This document shows, piece by piece, positions 7,946-15,420 of a DNA stretch of 64,000 nucleotides. The position numbers were made by a program, and so were the translations under genes. The notes below the pieces were generated by a model that had not been told where the DNA came from, searched no databases, and was given only the letters and a program-made list of their open reading frames with translations. The first letter of the stretch is position 1, and the number at the start of each line of letters is the position of its first letter. Origin of the DNA: JAGPCK01 sp041675505 (GTDB taxonomy: Bacteria > Bacteroidota > Bacteroidia > UKL13-3); NCBI GenBank assembly GCA_041675505.1, contig JBAYTR010000018.1, positions 17,890-81,889 of the forward strand. The letters are read 5' to 3'.

Positions 7946-9475
7946 TTAACTAATATCTACCAGATTTCCCGGTTCTTTTGCTGAAGTGTTGTGCGCTGCT
8001 GAAAAATCTTCCCGGTAATGACATCCCCTGCTTTCTTTACGCATCAATGCACTGCGGGCAATCAATGTAGCGGCATGAACGGCATGATGGGTTTGTTGCA
8101 GTGTAATATCTGCCGTGTGCGACAATGGTGGCAAACAGGCTTCCAATTGATACAATTCCTCTAAACCGTGTTGCATGGATACCGCATTTCTCACTATACC
8201 AAAATAGTCCCACATAATGCGTTTCACTTTACGTAAAACAGGATCAGCATAAACCGCATGCGGGTGTTCAGCTGTGGTTGGTAGTTCAACAGTTTTGTGC
8301 TTGTTTACCGTACCTGTTTCATTAAGGCGCTCAGCCAATCGTTTGGATATAACCAGCAGCTCCATCAGGGAATTACTGGCTAATCGGTTGGCTCCATGCA
8401 AACCGGTGCGGGCCACTTCACCAACTGCATATAATCCCGGAACAGTGGTAGCTCCGAACGTATCTGTCACCACTCCCCCACACATGTAATGCGCAGCAGG
8501 TGTTACCGGTATGCGTTTATTTTTCAGATATCCCTTTTGTGTACACATACTAAACAATGCAGGAAAATCACTTTTCATCAGTTGCATATCCACTTTTGAA
8601 AAATCGAGCCACAGAAAATCATGTCCCGATTCCTTCATGCAGGTGTGCATACTACGGCTCACCACATCGCGAGGAGCCAGACTACCCAACGGGTGTACGT
8701 CTGCCATCAGATCTCGCATGGCGTGGTCGCGCAATACCGCACCTGCTCCGCGAAAAGCTTCCGTAATCAACAAGTGATGTTGCAACAACGGGTCATACAA
8801 ACGCGTGGGATGAAACTGTACAAACTCCATATCAGCCATACGTGCACCTGCGCGCTCCGCCATGGCGTAACCCTCTCCGTTGGCAAAAGGGGCATTGGTG
8901 TGGTAGTGATACAAATTACCGCAACCACCTGTAGCCAGTACTACGGCATCGGCTGTAATCAACTTTACTTTTTGTGTAACGGAGTCTCCGGCAACGGCAC
9001 CTGCACAAACACCTTTATCCATGTACAAACTCAACAGGTGATGAGCGGTAAGAATTTTAACGTTCTTTTTACGTACTACGTGTTGATGCAATGCTGTTAC
9101 TACATGTCTACCTGTTTCATCGGCTACGTGGTGAATGCGAGCACAACTGTGTCCGCCTTCACGGGAAAGGCTCGAATCAAAATTTAAACCGAAATGCCTG
9201 AGCATATTTACCACAGCCGGAGCTTCATGAATCAGTTCCCTTACCACAGCTTCATCACACAAGCCATCACCTGCGATAAGCGTGTCTTGTATATGACGTT
9301 CGGCATCTTCCTCCTGCAACGGAATGGCAATACCTCCTTTTGCCAGGTAACTGTTACTTGCTGAAAAATCAGCAGCAGCCAGAATAAGTAACTCGGTATC
9401 ATCTGCCAGGTGCAGCGCCAGATTTAATGCAGCCAATCCGTTGCCTGCACAAATGATGCGTTTCGAATATTTCAA
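7946..9475 (-). CDS. nadB: L-aspartate oxidase
   Basis: A 509-residue FAD flavoprotein that oxidises aspartate to iminoaspartate for quinolinate synthesis. It carries an N-terminal FAD-binding GNGLAALNLAL, SYLAKGGIAIPL, the HSCARIHHVADETGRHV segment typical of NadB, EFVQFHPTRLY and a C-terminal CGGVVTDTFGATTVPGLYAVG FAD-binding return followed by GLHGANRLASNSLMELL. It starts six bases after nadA ends, giving a nadA-nadB operon. Length is slightly short for the family but all blocks are present. Confidence 0.93.
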   Translation of the reverse strand: MKYSKRIICAGNGLAALNLALHLADDTELLILAAADFSASNSYLAKGGIAIPLQEEDAERHIQDTLIAGDGLCDEAVVRELIHEAPAVVNMLRHFGLNFDSSLSREGGHSCARIHHVADETGRHVVTALHQHVVRKKNVKILTAHHLLSLYMDKGVCAGAVAGDSVTQKVKLITADAVVLATGGCGNLYHYHTNAPFANGEGYAMAERAGARMADMEFVQFHPTRLYDPLLQHHLLITEAFRGAGAVLRDHAMRDLMADVHPLGSLAPRDVVSRSMHTCMKESGHDFLWLDFSKVDMQLMKSDFPALFSMCTQKGYLKNKRIPVTPAAHYMCGGVVTDTFGATTVPGLYAVGEVARTGLHGANRLASNSLMELLVISKRLAERLNETGTVNKHKTVELPTTAEHPHAVYADPVLRKVKRIMWDYFGIVRNAVSMQHGLEELYQLEACLPPLSHTADITLQQTHHAVHAATLIARSALMRKESRGCHYREDFSAAHNTSAKEPGNLVDIS

Positions 9476-9481
9476 TCTTGC

Positions 9482-10447
9482 TTAGTTATAATTTAACATC
9501 CGCAACACGGGCTTACGCGCTTTCTGCAATACCTCATCATCCAACGTAATGCGGTAGTTGGTTTCTTTTGTTGTACCTATTGCTTCCAGTGCCTGCAATA
9601 CTTTTTCCAAGGTATTTTGTTTCATGTATGCACATTTAATGCAGGGAGTAATAAATTCTTTATCGGCATTCATTTCTTTCAGTGCTACTCCTAAATCACA
9701 TTCTGAAGCAAGCAGAAATTTGGTGGCCGTACTTTGTTGAACATACTGTAGAATATCTCCCGTGCTGCCTACTATGCCTTTGCGTTTCGACAACTGCGTG
9801 TTCACGGTATCACCCGGCACCTCCCAGTGCATCAGAATTTCGGTATCCCCATCTTCCTCTTCTACCATAGCGTTGTTAAACTGCTCATGCACTTCACAGG
9901 TACCTTTCCAAAGAATAAGTTCTTTGCCGCATTGTTTTTCAATTACGCGTTTCAAATTTTGCCCCATGTACAAATCGGGAACAAAAATGAGCCGATCGCC
10001 CTCCAGCGATGAAGCAATGGCTACTGCATTTCTGGAAGTACAGCAAATGTCCAGTTCGGTTTTGGTTTCTGCATACGTATTGATGTAGCCCATTACCGGT
10101 ACTCCCGGATATTGCTTTTTCAAATCACGCACATCCTGAGCAGAGATACTGGACGCCAGTGAACAGCCTGCGGATACATCGGGCATAAAAACATGTTTAC
10201 CGGGATTAATGACCAAAGCAGTTTCGGCCATAAAACGTACGCCACAAAATAAAATATTTCGGGCCGGAGTGTTTTGTGCCTCTACACTTAAACCGAGTGA
10301 ATCACCCACATAATCGGCAATGCCACCTTGTGTGGTTTTACGCTGCAACTCAGCAGGCATGTAGTAGTGAGCCAGTAAGGTTACATCTTTTTCTTTTTTC
10401 AACTGCTGAATGCGGTTGTACATCATCTTCACATCTGCTTGCGGCAT
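9482..10447 (-). CDS. nadA: Quinolinate synthase
   Basis: A 321-residue [4Fe-4S] enzyme that condenses iminoaspartate with dihydroxyacetone phosphate to quinolinate. Cluster-ligand cysteines are seen in NILFCGVRFMAE, in DICCTSRNAV and in CIKCAYMKQN near the C-terminus. The N-terminal LLAHYYMPAELQ is the family's substrate loop. It is the first gene of the minus-strand nadA-nadB operon. The ATG at 10447 faces away from the MbnP-like gene, leaving a 99-base divergent region that holds an FNR-like palindrome. Confidence 0.94.
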   Translation of the reverse strand: MPQADVKMMYNRIQQLKKEKDVTLLAHYYMPAELQRKTTQGGIADYVGDSLGLSVEAQNTPARNILFCGVRFMAETALVINPGKHVFMPDVSAGCSLASSISAQDVRDLKKQYPGVPVMGYINTYAETKTELDICCTSRNAVAIASSLEGDRLIFVPDLYMGQNLKRVIEKQCGKELILWKGTCEVHEQFNNAMVEEEDGDTEILMHWEVPGDTVNTQLSKRKGIVGSTGDILQYVQQSTATKFLLASECDLGVALKEMNADKEFITPCIKCAYMKQNTLEKVLQALEAIGTTKETNYRITLDDEVLQKARKPVLRMLNYN

Positions 10448-10498
10448 GTCATATCATTTTAAACGCTGCAATATCCCGATGTATGAACCACAAAAACC

Positions 10499-10512
10499 TT
10501 GACCAAAGTCAA
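10499..10512. promoter_or_regulatory. FNR/CRP-like palindrome between nadA and the MbnP-like gene
   Basis: A perfect inverted repeat TTGAC-CAAA-GTCAA lies in the 99-base divergent region, 35 bases before the MbnP-like start and 52 bases before the nadA start. Its form, two TTGAC half-sites separated by four bases, fits the binding sites of FNR/Dnr-type regulators (TTGAT-N4-ATCAA and relatives). Control by oxygen or nitric oxide of the downstream haem enzyme operon is plausible but inferred. Confidence 0.45.
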
Positions 10513-10546
10513 CGAATATGCCCATATAACAATGGAACTTTGAGTT

Positions 10547-11308
10547 ATGAATTCCGGAATAAAAACCCCGCTGGTACTTATGGCACAATTAGCCTTGCTG
10601 TTGGTCAATCAGTTTTTCTTTTACTCGTGCAAAAACGACAAAGAGGAAACAGATTTTTTAAGCACCGGAAATGTGCAACTGAACATCACACATGAAGTGG
10701 ATGGTAAGGCACTTATTTTCGACTCGCTGATTTATCAGAATGCAGCGGGAAACTCTTACAGTGTTAGTCGGCTCCAATATTACCTTTCTGATGCCGTGTT
10801 AAAAACCGCGAGCGGAAAAACAGTTTTCACCAAAGGATTTCATTACATAGACGCGACACGAGGTGACGAAAAAATTACCTTACCGAATATTCCTGCCGGC
10901 ACTTATACTTCCATTCAGTTTTTAATCGGATTGGATTCACTTACCAACCAATCGTACAGTTTGCCCAATACGTTGGACAACATAAACATGAGCTGGCCCG
11001 ATGTAATGGGTGGCGGGTACCACTTCCTTAAACTGGAAGGACAATACCTGAATACCAACGGTGCCCCCAAAGGTTATGCCATGCACCTGGGCACCAACGC
11101 GGCTTTGATACGTCATCACCCTCTGAACATGCTGCTTACGGTTGAGCAAAATAAAACAAGCCGACTTACACTGGTCATGAATATCAATGCATGGTACACA
11201 CAGCCGTATAATTATAATTTTATTACCGATGGCAACTATACCATGGGCATACCTGAACTTATGCAACTAATACGTAACAATGGAAAAGATGTTTTGGAGA
11301 CAAGGTAA
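10547..11308 (+). CDS. MbnP-like lipoprotein
   Basis: A 253-residue exported protein. The N-terminus has a hydrophobic signal ending at Cys28, followed by acidic residues (KNDKEETD), which fits a Bacteroidota surface lipoprotein. The body matches the MbnP/CorA-like family: VQLNITHEVDG, SRLQYYLSD, TLPNIPAGTYTSIQFLIGLD, MSWPDVMGGGYHFLKLEG and GYAMHLGTN. Characterised MbnP proteins bind copper using a tryptophan oxidised to kynurenine by the partner MbnH; Trp150 and Trp216 are candidates here. The MbnH-like gene overlaps by 29 bases. No methanobactin genes are nearby, so any role would be in metal handling without methanobactin. Confidence 0.72.
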   Translation: MNSGIKTPLVLMAQLALLLVNQFFFYSCKNDKEETDFLSTGNVQLNITHEVDGKALIFDSLIYQNAAGNSYSVSRLQYYLSDAVLKTASGKTVFTKGFHYIDATRGDEKITLPNIPAGTYTSIQFLIGLDSLTNQSYSLPNTLDNINMSWPDVMGGGYHFLKLEGQYLNTNGAPKGYAMHLGTNAALIRHHPLNMLLTVEQNKTSRLTLVMNINAWYTQPYNYNFITDGNYTMGIPELMQLIRNNGKDVLETR

Positions 11309-12344
11309 ACTTGTATGGTTACTGCTGCTGATTACATCAGTAATATCCTGCAGAAATACAGACACCGATGAACCTGACGTGCCGCCTGTAATAACAGCTG
11401 CCACACCGTATTATCTAAAAGTGCCTGACGGATTTCCGCAGCCCAACTTATCACGACAAAACCCTTTAACGGTGGAAGGAATTGACTTGGGCAAACGCCT
11501 GTACTCCGACCCCATTCTCTCTTCCAACGGACTAAGTTGCTCCTCCTGCCACATGAAATCATTGTCGTACTCAGCACCTACTTTTAATGCCGCCAACGGT
11601 TTTCGTTTCAGTGTGCCGCCTCATGTAAACCTGGCATTTAAAACCTACTACAACTGGACGGGTTCTATAGAAGTGCTCGACACTTTATGCATGGGTGATT
11701 TTGAAGCGGAATTTTTTAACACCAACGCAGCTGACCTTTACCAAAGACTTAACGCACATCCGGAATACCCGAAAATGTTCCGAAAGGCCTTCGGTATAAC
11801 TAACCTCAATAACCTTACCTACCACGAACTGAAAATTAAAATCTGTTATGCCATCTCACAATACATGCGCACACTGGTGAGTGCTGATTCGAAGTTTGAC
11901 CGTTACCGCGCACAAAAAACTTCCCTTACGCAAGAAGAATATGCCGGCATGCTCATTTTTTTCAGCGAGCGGGGCGATTGTTTCCATTGCCACAGTGACC
12001 CTTTGTTTTCCGACAACAGTTTTCACAACAACGGGCTGAGCAATGTATTTAACGGTTTTGATAAAGGACGCACACTGGTAACCAATTCAGAAAAGGATTT
12101 AGGCAAATTTCTTACACCTACTTTACGTAACGTTGCCCGCACTGCGCCCTACATGCACGATGGACGTTATGCCACATTGGAACAGGTGGTGGAATTTTAC
12201 AACTCGGGCGTAAAGAACTCGCCTTACATTGACCCCATCATGAACAAGCGCGAAAACATCAGCAACCTGCAACTTTCCGACAGTGAAAAAAAGGCGCTGG
12301 TGGCATTTTTAAAAACATTGACTGATGAGGAGTTTGTAAAGTAA
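11280..12344 (+). CDS. Dihaem cytochrome c peroxidase family protein, MbnH/MauG-like
   Basis: A 354-residue lipoprotein (signal ending at Cys24 in TSVISC) with two c-type haem motifs, C87-S-S-C90-H91 and C234-F-H-C237-H238, and the family C-terminal block TPTLRNVARTAPYMHDGRY. Members use two haems to reduce peroxide or, in MauG and MbnH, to oxidise a residue of a partner protein. The overlap with the MbnP-like gene supports the second role, namely oxidation of a tryptophan in that protein. A classical bacterial cytochrome c peroxidase is the alternative. It converges on the esterase gene with a nine-base gap. Confidence 0.82.
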   Translation: MEKMFWRQGKLVWLLLLITSVISCRNTDTDEPDVPPVITAATPYYLKVPDGFPQPNLSRQNPLTVEGIDLGKRLYSDPILSSNGLSCSSCHMKSLSYSAPTFNAANGFRFSVPPHVNLAFKTYYNWTGSIEVLDTLCMGDFEAEFFNTNAADLYQRLNAHPEYPKMFRKAFGITNLNNLTYHELKIKICYAISQYMRTLVSADSKFDRYRAQKTSLTQEEYAGMLIFFSERGDCFHCHSDPLFSDNSFHNNGLSNVFNGFDKGRTLVTNSEKDLGKFLTPTLRNVARTAPYMHDGRYATLEQVVEFYNSGVKNSPYIDPIMNKRENISNLQLSDSEKKALVAFLKTLTDEEFVK

Positions 12345-12353
12345 GAGTCGTCC

Positions 12354-13067
12354 TCACTTGCGCAGTTGAGCATTCAGCCACTTCACTATGTCGGCCAGCT
12401 CCTGTTGGTTGATTTCATGTGCCATGCTGTACTCCTGATACGTGAGTTTCACTTGTGCGCGGGTGCAAACTTCTTTTGCGCCCTGACCGTAATGAAGGGG
12501 CAGTACCTGATCGTTTTTGCCGTGACCAATAAATACCTGCAATTGCATCAGTTTGGGTGAAGGTTTTACTTGTGCAGCAATCTCTTCCAATATTCTGCCG
12601 CTCAGTGCCGTGATAGAATTTACTTTTTGAGGTTGGGTAAGTGCCACGCTGTAACTCATAATTGCGCCCTGACTAAACCCCAGTAAATGTACTTGTGTGG
12701 CACTATACTTTACTTTAGCCGAATCTATAAAACGCAGCAACTGCAACCGGGCCTGCTCAGCTTCTTTTTTATCGTACACCGTTTTACCTGTTGACATATC
12801 GAGCTTGTACCAGGCATACGCGCCCTGACCCAATGCCACGGGTGCCTGTACCGAGAGTATTCTGTATCCGGCAGGCAGGTGCGGTGCCAACCCGAATAAA
12901 TCCTGCTCATTGCTGCCAAAGCCGTGCAACAAAATTAACAAAGGTGCATGATTATTTTTTACCGCTGGTGATTTGTGCAGGTAGCGCAACCCTGCCAGTT
13001 GAAGTGTTTGTGCAGTAGTCATGTGAACCGATAAGCTGAATAAAAGTAAAACAAGCGAACGCAGCAT
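12354..13067 (-). CDS. Exported phospholipase/carboxylesterase-type alpha/beta hydrolase
   Basis: A 237-residue protein read from ATG 13067; an in-frame TTG at 13097 would add ten residues ahead of the signal peptide and is unlikely. The N-terminal MLRSLVLLLFSLSVHMTTAQ is a cleavable signal. The fold marks are LLHGFGSNEQDLF (oxyanion region), the nucleophile motif GFSQG (Ser about 132), HGKNDQVLP with the acid residue and SMAHEI with the histidine. These match the phospholipase/carboxylesterase family (Abhydrolase_2). The substrate, probably a short ester, is unknown. Confidence 0.85.
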   Translation of the reverse strand: MLRSLVLLLFSLSVHMTTAQTLQLAGLRYLHKSPAVKNNHAPLLILLHGFGSNEQDLFGLAPHLPAGYRILSVQAPVALGQGAYAWYKLDMSTGKTVYDKKEAEQARLQLLRFIDSAKVKYSATQVHLLGFSQGAIMSYSVALTQPQKVNSITALSGRILEEIAAQVKPSPKLMQLQVFIGHGKNDQVLPLHYGQGAKEVCTRAQVKLTYQEYSMAHEINQQELADIVKWLNAQLRK

Positions 13068-13133
13068 GTGGTAAAATTTTACGTGAAGATAAGGCAACCC
13101 AATTGGTTGCTACTTTACCTCATTTCCTGAAAA

Positions 13134-13568
13134 CTATTTATCCATGTGGTGTACGCCTGTACTGTCGGCTTCTTGCTCCTCGTGGCCATGACCGCACTCC
13201 TTTTTACCTTCGCAGTTGTCCATACCGGCTTCACCTCTGCACTCTCCTTTATCCATTCCTCCATGCATTTTCTCCATCTTACAACACTTGTCATTTCCAT
13301 GCCTATGCATTTCCTTGCGAATCATTATTTCCCGATGGTCTCCGCCCATACCCATCCCGCAATGCGAATTTTCCTTACAGGAGTTATGGCAGCACATTTT
13401 ACAAATGGCGCATACTAACTGGCAAACCAGCAGTAACGTAGCCACAGTAAGTACCATGTACGACACCCACTTAAAAAGTGAACCCAGTGTTTCTTTATTT
13501 GTTTTAGCTAACAAATGCATGGCTGCTATAATGGTGAGCAACGTGGCACAAATGGATAAATACATCAT
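13134..13568 (-). CDS. Two-helix membrane protein with Cys/His/Met-rich metal-binding-like tail
   Basis: A 144-residue protein from ATG 13568 (13565 is also ATG). Two membrane segments occupy roughly the first 55 residues (MMYLSICATLLTIIAAMHLL and SYMVLTVATLLLVCQLVCAI). The second runs straight into CKMCCHNSCKENSHCGMGM, and the rest is packed with Cys, His, Met, Asp and Glu, ending in KKECGHGHEE and VHHMDK. Such composition suggests binding of Cu, Zn or Ni ions. I do not recognise the family. No transporter or P-type ATPase is adjacent. The gene stands alone on the minus strand beside the esterase. Confidence 0.68.
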   Translation of the reverse strand: MMYLSICATLLTIIAAMHLLAKTNKETLGSLFKWVSYMVLTVATLLLVCQLVCAICKMCCHNSCKENSHCGMGMGGDHREIMIRKEMHRHGNDKCCKMEKMHGGMDKGECRGEAGMDNCEGKKECGHGHEEQEADSTGVHHMDK

Positions 13569-13677
13569 AAGACTTTGAATTTGTTTATGCAAAGTTTAGG
13601 TAAATACGGCTGTAATTCCAAATGAGTTTGAGGGCAAAGTGAAGACACGAGTTGCAAAAGTGCGCGAACATAAAGGA

Positions 13678-13700
13678 ATCCTGAGTTGCAAACTCAGGAT
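13678..13700. terminator. Inverted repeat after the TOPRIM gene
   Basis: A perfect 10-bp inverted repeat, ATCCTGAGTT and AACTCAGGAT with three bases between, lies 10 bases beyond the stop of the minus-strand TOPRIM gene. No strong T-run follows, so it may be a terminator or mark the edge of an inserted segment. Confidence 0.4.
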
Positions 13701-13710
13701 AGCAGAGAGA

Positions 13711-14289
13711 CTATGGTAACAAATACTTTGCTAAAAATACTTTGAGTGAATTCAAATACTCTGAGTTCAAATCCCAATAATAAGGATCAGCATAATTTCT
13801 CTTATTTTCTTTTGCTAGATCATCTGGCTTTCTTGCCAAATTTAACGTATCCACATAAGCGTATACTTTTGTTTTCAAGGCAGGATTATAAAATTTTTTA
13901 TGCCCTTTTAAGCAATTCTCATAGTTATTAAAACAATCAAAAAAATCATTATGCTCAGATGGTGTAATTTTAAGCAACAAATCTTCTAAACTTCCCTTGC
14001 TAGAGTTATTTGGAAACAAGAATATATCTTGAAGCTCAATATTTAATTCAGAGACCTTTTCACGAATTGTTTTCAAACTCTGTTCATAATTTGAATCCGC
14101 ATCAAAGATTACTAAATTTATCCCCCCCTTAATGGAATTTATTTCAAATTGATTCTTAACTAAGTGCAAACTATCTTTACCGTTAACAAAAACTATTTGC
14201 TCACTTATATCCTTTTGAAAAACAAATTGAATATAATCACTTAAGAACTTTTTATCTGCTGTTCCTTCTACAAAAAATTTACAACTCAT
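13711..14289 (-). CDS. TOPRIM-domain protein (DUF3226/DUF4435-like), putative effector nuclease
   Basis: A 192-residue AT-rich gene. The start MSCKFFVEGTADKKFL gives the TOPRIM glutamate (E8), followed by LVIFDADSN with the DxD pair (D63, D65) and GSLEDLLLKI (E102, D103). This arrangement matches TOPRIM proteins that partner with SMC/ABC-like ATPases in OLD and PARIS-type defence. The start lies 11 bases inside the upstream ATPase gene, so the two are co-translated. In PARIS the TOPRIM subunit (AriB) is released to act as nuclease; whether this protein does so is inferred. Family naming between DUF3226 and DUF4435 was not settled by eye. Confidence 0.68.
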   Translation of the reverse strand: MSCKFFVEGTADKKFLSDYIQFVFQKDISEQIVFVNGKDSLHLVKNQFEINSIKGGINLVIFDADSNYEQSLKTIREKVSELNIELQDIFLFPNNSSKGSLEDLLLKITPSEHNDFFDCFNNYENCLKGHKKFYNPALKTKVYAYVDTLNLARKPDDLAKENKRNYADPYYWDLNSEYLNSLKVFLAKYLLP

Positions 14290-15358
14290 TATTGAACTCC
14301 CCCCCTCTAATTTCTAGCTCGTTTTCAATTGCATACTTAAACTGATCAAACATATAATTTATAGCCTTAATTTCACCGTTTGAGGACTTTATAAGTGAAA
14401 AAACACGAGTTGATGTTTGAATCTTTAAGTTATTTTCTGCTTTAAGAACATCTCTTAAATATGTTAAACACTCCTTACTATGAGTAGTTGCAAAAATTTG
14501 CACATTATTAAGAAATGCCACTTTTAAAATTATATTAAGATATTGCCTGAATCTACTAAAATGAATGCCCGTATCAATCTCATCAATTAATAATACATTA
14601 TTTTTGCAAACTATTATTTCTGCTAAAATTCTAAATAATCTAGTCGCTCCTTCACCAAGCATCCCCAATGGCAGAGGTTTATTTTCTCCAGTAAGCCAAA
14701 CCAAAATTAGACTTTCATTTGCCCCTTCAGTAGAAATTGCCACATCCTCAATATCGGGAATAAGAACCTTGAGATTTGCAACAAAAGCTGTTTTCACCTC
14801 CCTATCTTTTAATATATTGTCTGAATAGAATTGAACTAAGTCCTTAGAATATCCCATATGGAAAGGTATAAAAGGATAGTATTTAGATTCACTATCCCCC
14901 TCGCCAGACACCATACTAAGTATTCTACCATGTGACTTCAACACAACAACCGTTTTTGATGATGGCAAAAAAATCGTGTTAAAATATTCCTGTTCTACTT
15001 TATCTAACTCAGAAATAGGTTTAAAATATAGTTCTATTTCGCCAGAAATTTCTCCATTATCATATTCACGATTAATAGTTATTTTTCTGTTATTCGAATT
15101 ATGATAATAAAAGTCCCCTAATATATCCCGATTTGAGTAATGAAGGGTTTCCCCAATCTTTAGTCTCTCATGAACTGCTGCAAGTAAATAATCATAGGAT
15201 AACTCCAATTGTTTTTCGTTTATTAATAACGACTCAAGTACCGATGTCTTTCCAATACCATTATCTCCAATGATAAAATTGAACAATCCGAGGTTTTCCA
15301 ACTTTAGATAGTCAAATTTCTTGAAGTTCTGTATCTCAATTTTTTTAAAATGTGTCAT
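14279..15358 (-). CDS. AAA/ABC-type ATPase of the OLD/AriA kind
   Basis: A 359-residue SMC/ABC-like ATPase. Walker A is GDNGIGKTS (31-39), the signature-like block LGEGATR lies at 234-240, Walker B is VLLIDE (255-260) followed by IDTGIHF, and the H-loop histidine is His293 in ATTHSKE. The N-terminal FKKIEIQNFKKFD is typical of AAA_15/AAA_21 proteins. No TOPRIM domain is fused; instead a separate TOPRIM gene follows with an 11-base overlap. Such split pairs guard against phage by sensing phage proteins. The gene is AT-rich compared with icmF upstream, consistent with horizontal gain. Confidence 0.78.
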   Translation of the reverse strand: MTHFKKIEIQNFKKFDYLKLENLGLFNFIIGDNGIGKTSVLESLLINEKQLELSYDYLLAAVHERLKIGETLHYSNRDILGDFYYHNSNNRKITINREYDNGEISGEIELYFKPISELDKVEQEYFNTIFLPSSKTVVVLKSHGRILSMVSGEGDSESKYYPFIPFHMGYSKDLVQFYSDNILKDREVKTAFVANLKVLIPDIEDVAISTEGANESLILVWLTGENKPLPLGMLGEGATRLFRILAEIIVCKNNVLLIDEIDTGIHFSRFRQYLNIILKVAFLNNVQIFATTHSKECLTYLRDVLKAENNLKIQTSTRVFSLIKSSNGEIKAINYMFDQFKYAIENELEIRGGEFNNEL

Positions 15359-15420
15359 TGTCGGATATTATTAAATAAATAATTCAAGTAAGCTTTATAA
15401 CGCGAAGTAAACCTTCTCCA

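Noticed and set aside
8621..9187. 188-codon open frame on the plus strand
   Set aside because: It lies wholly antisense to nadB, whose frame has clear family motifs; no homology-like features in the antisense product.
13103..13578. Plus-strand frames opposite the Cys/His-rich protein
   Set aside because: Three overlapping plus frames are open here, but only the minus frame gives membrane helices followed by an ordered Cys/His/Met tail with a sensible start; the others look like products of the same biased bases.
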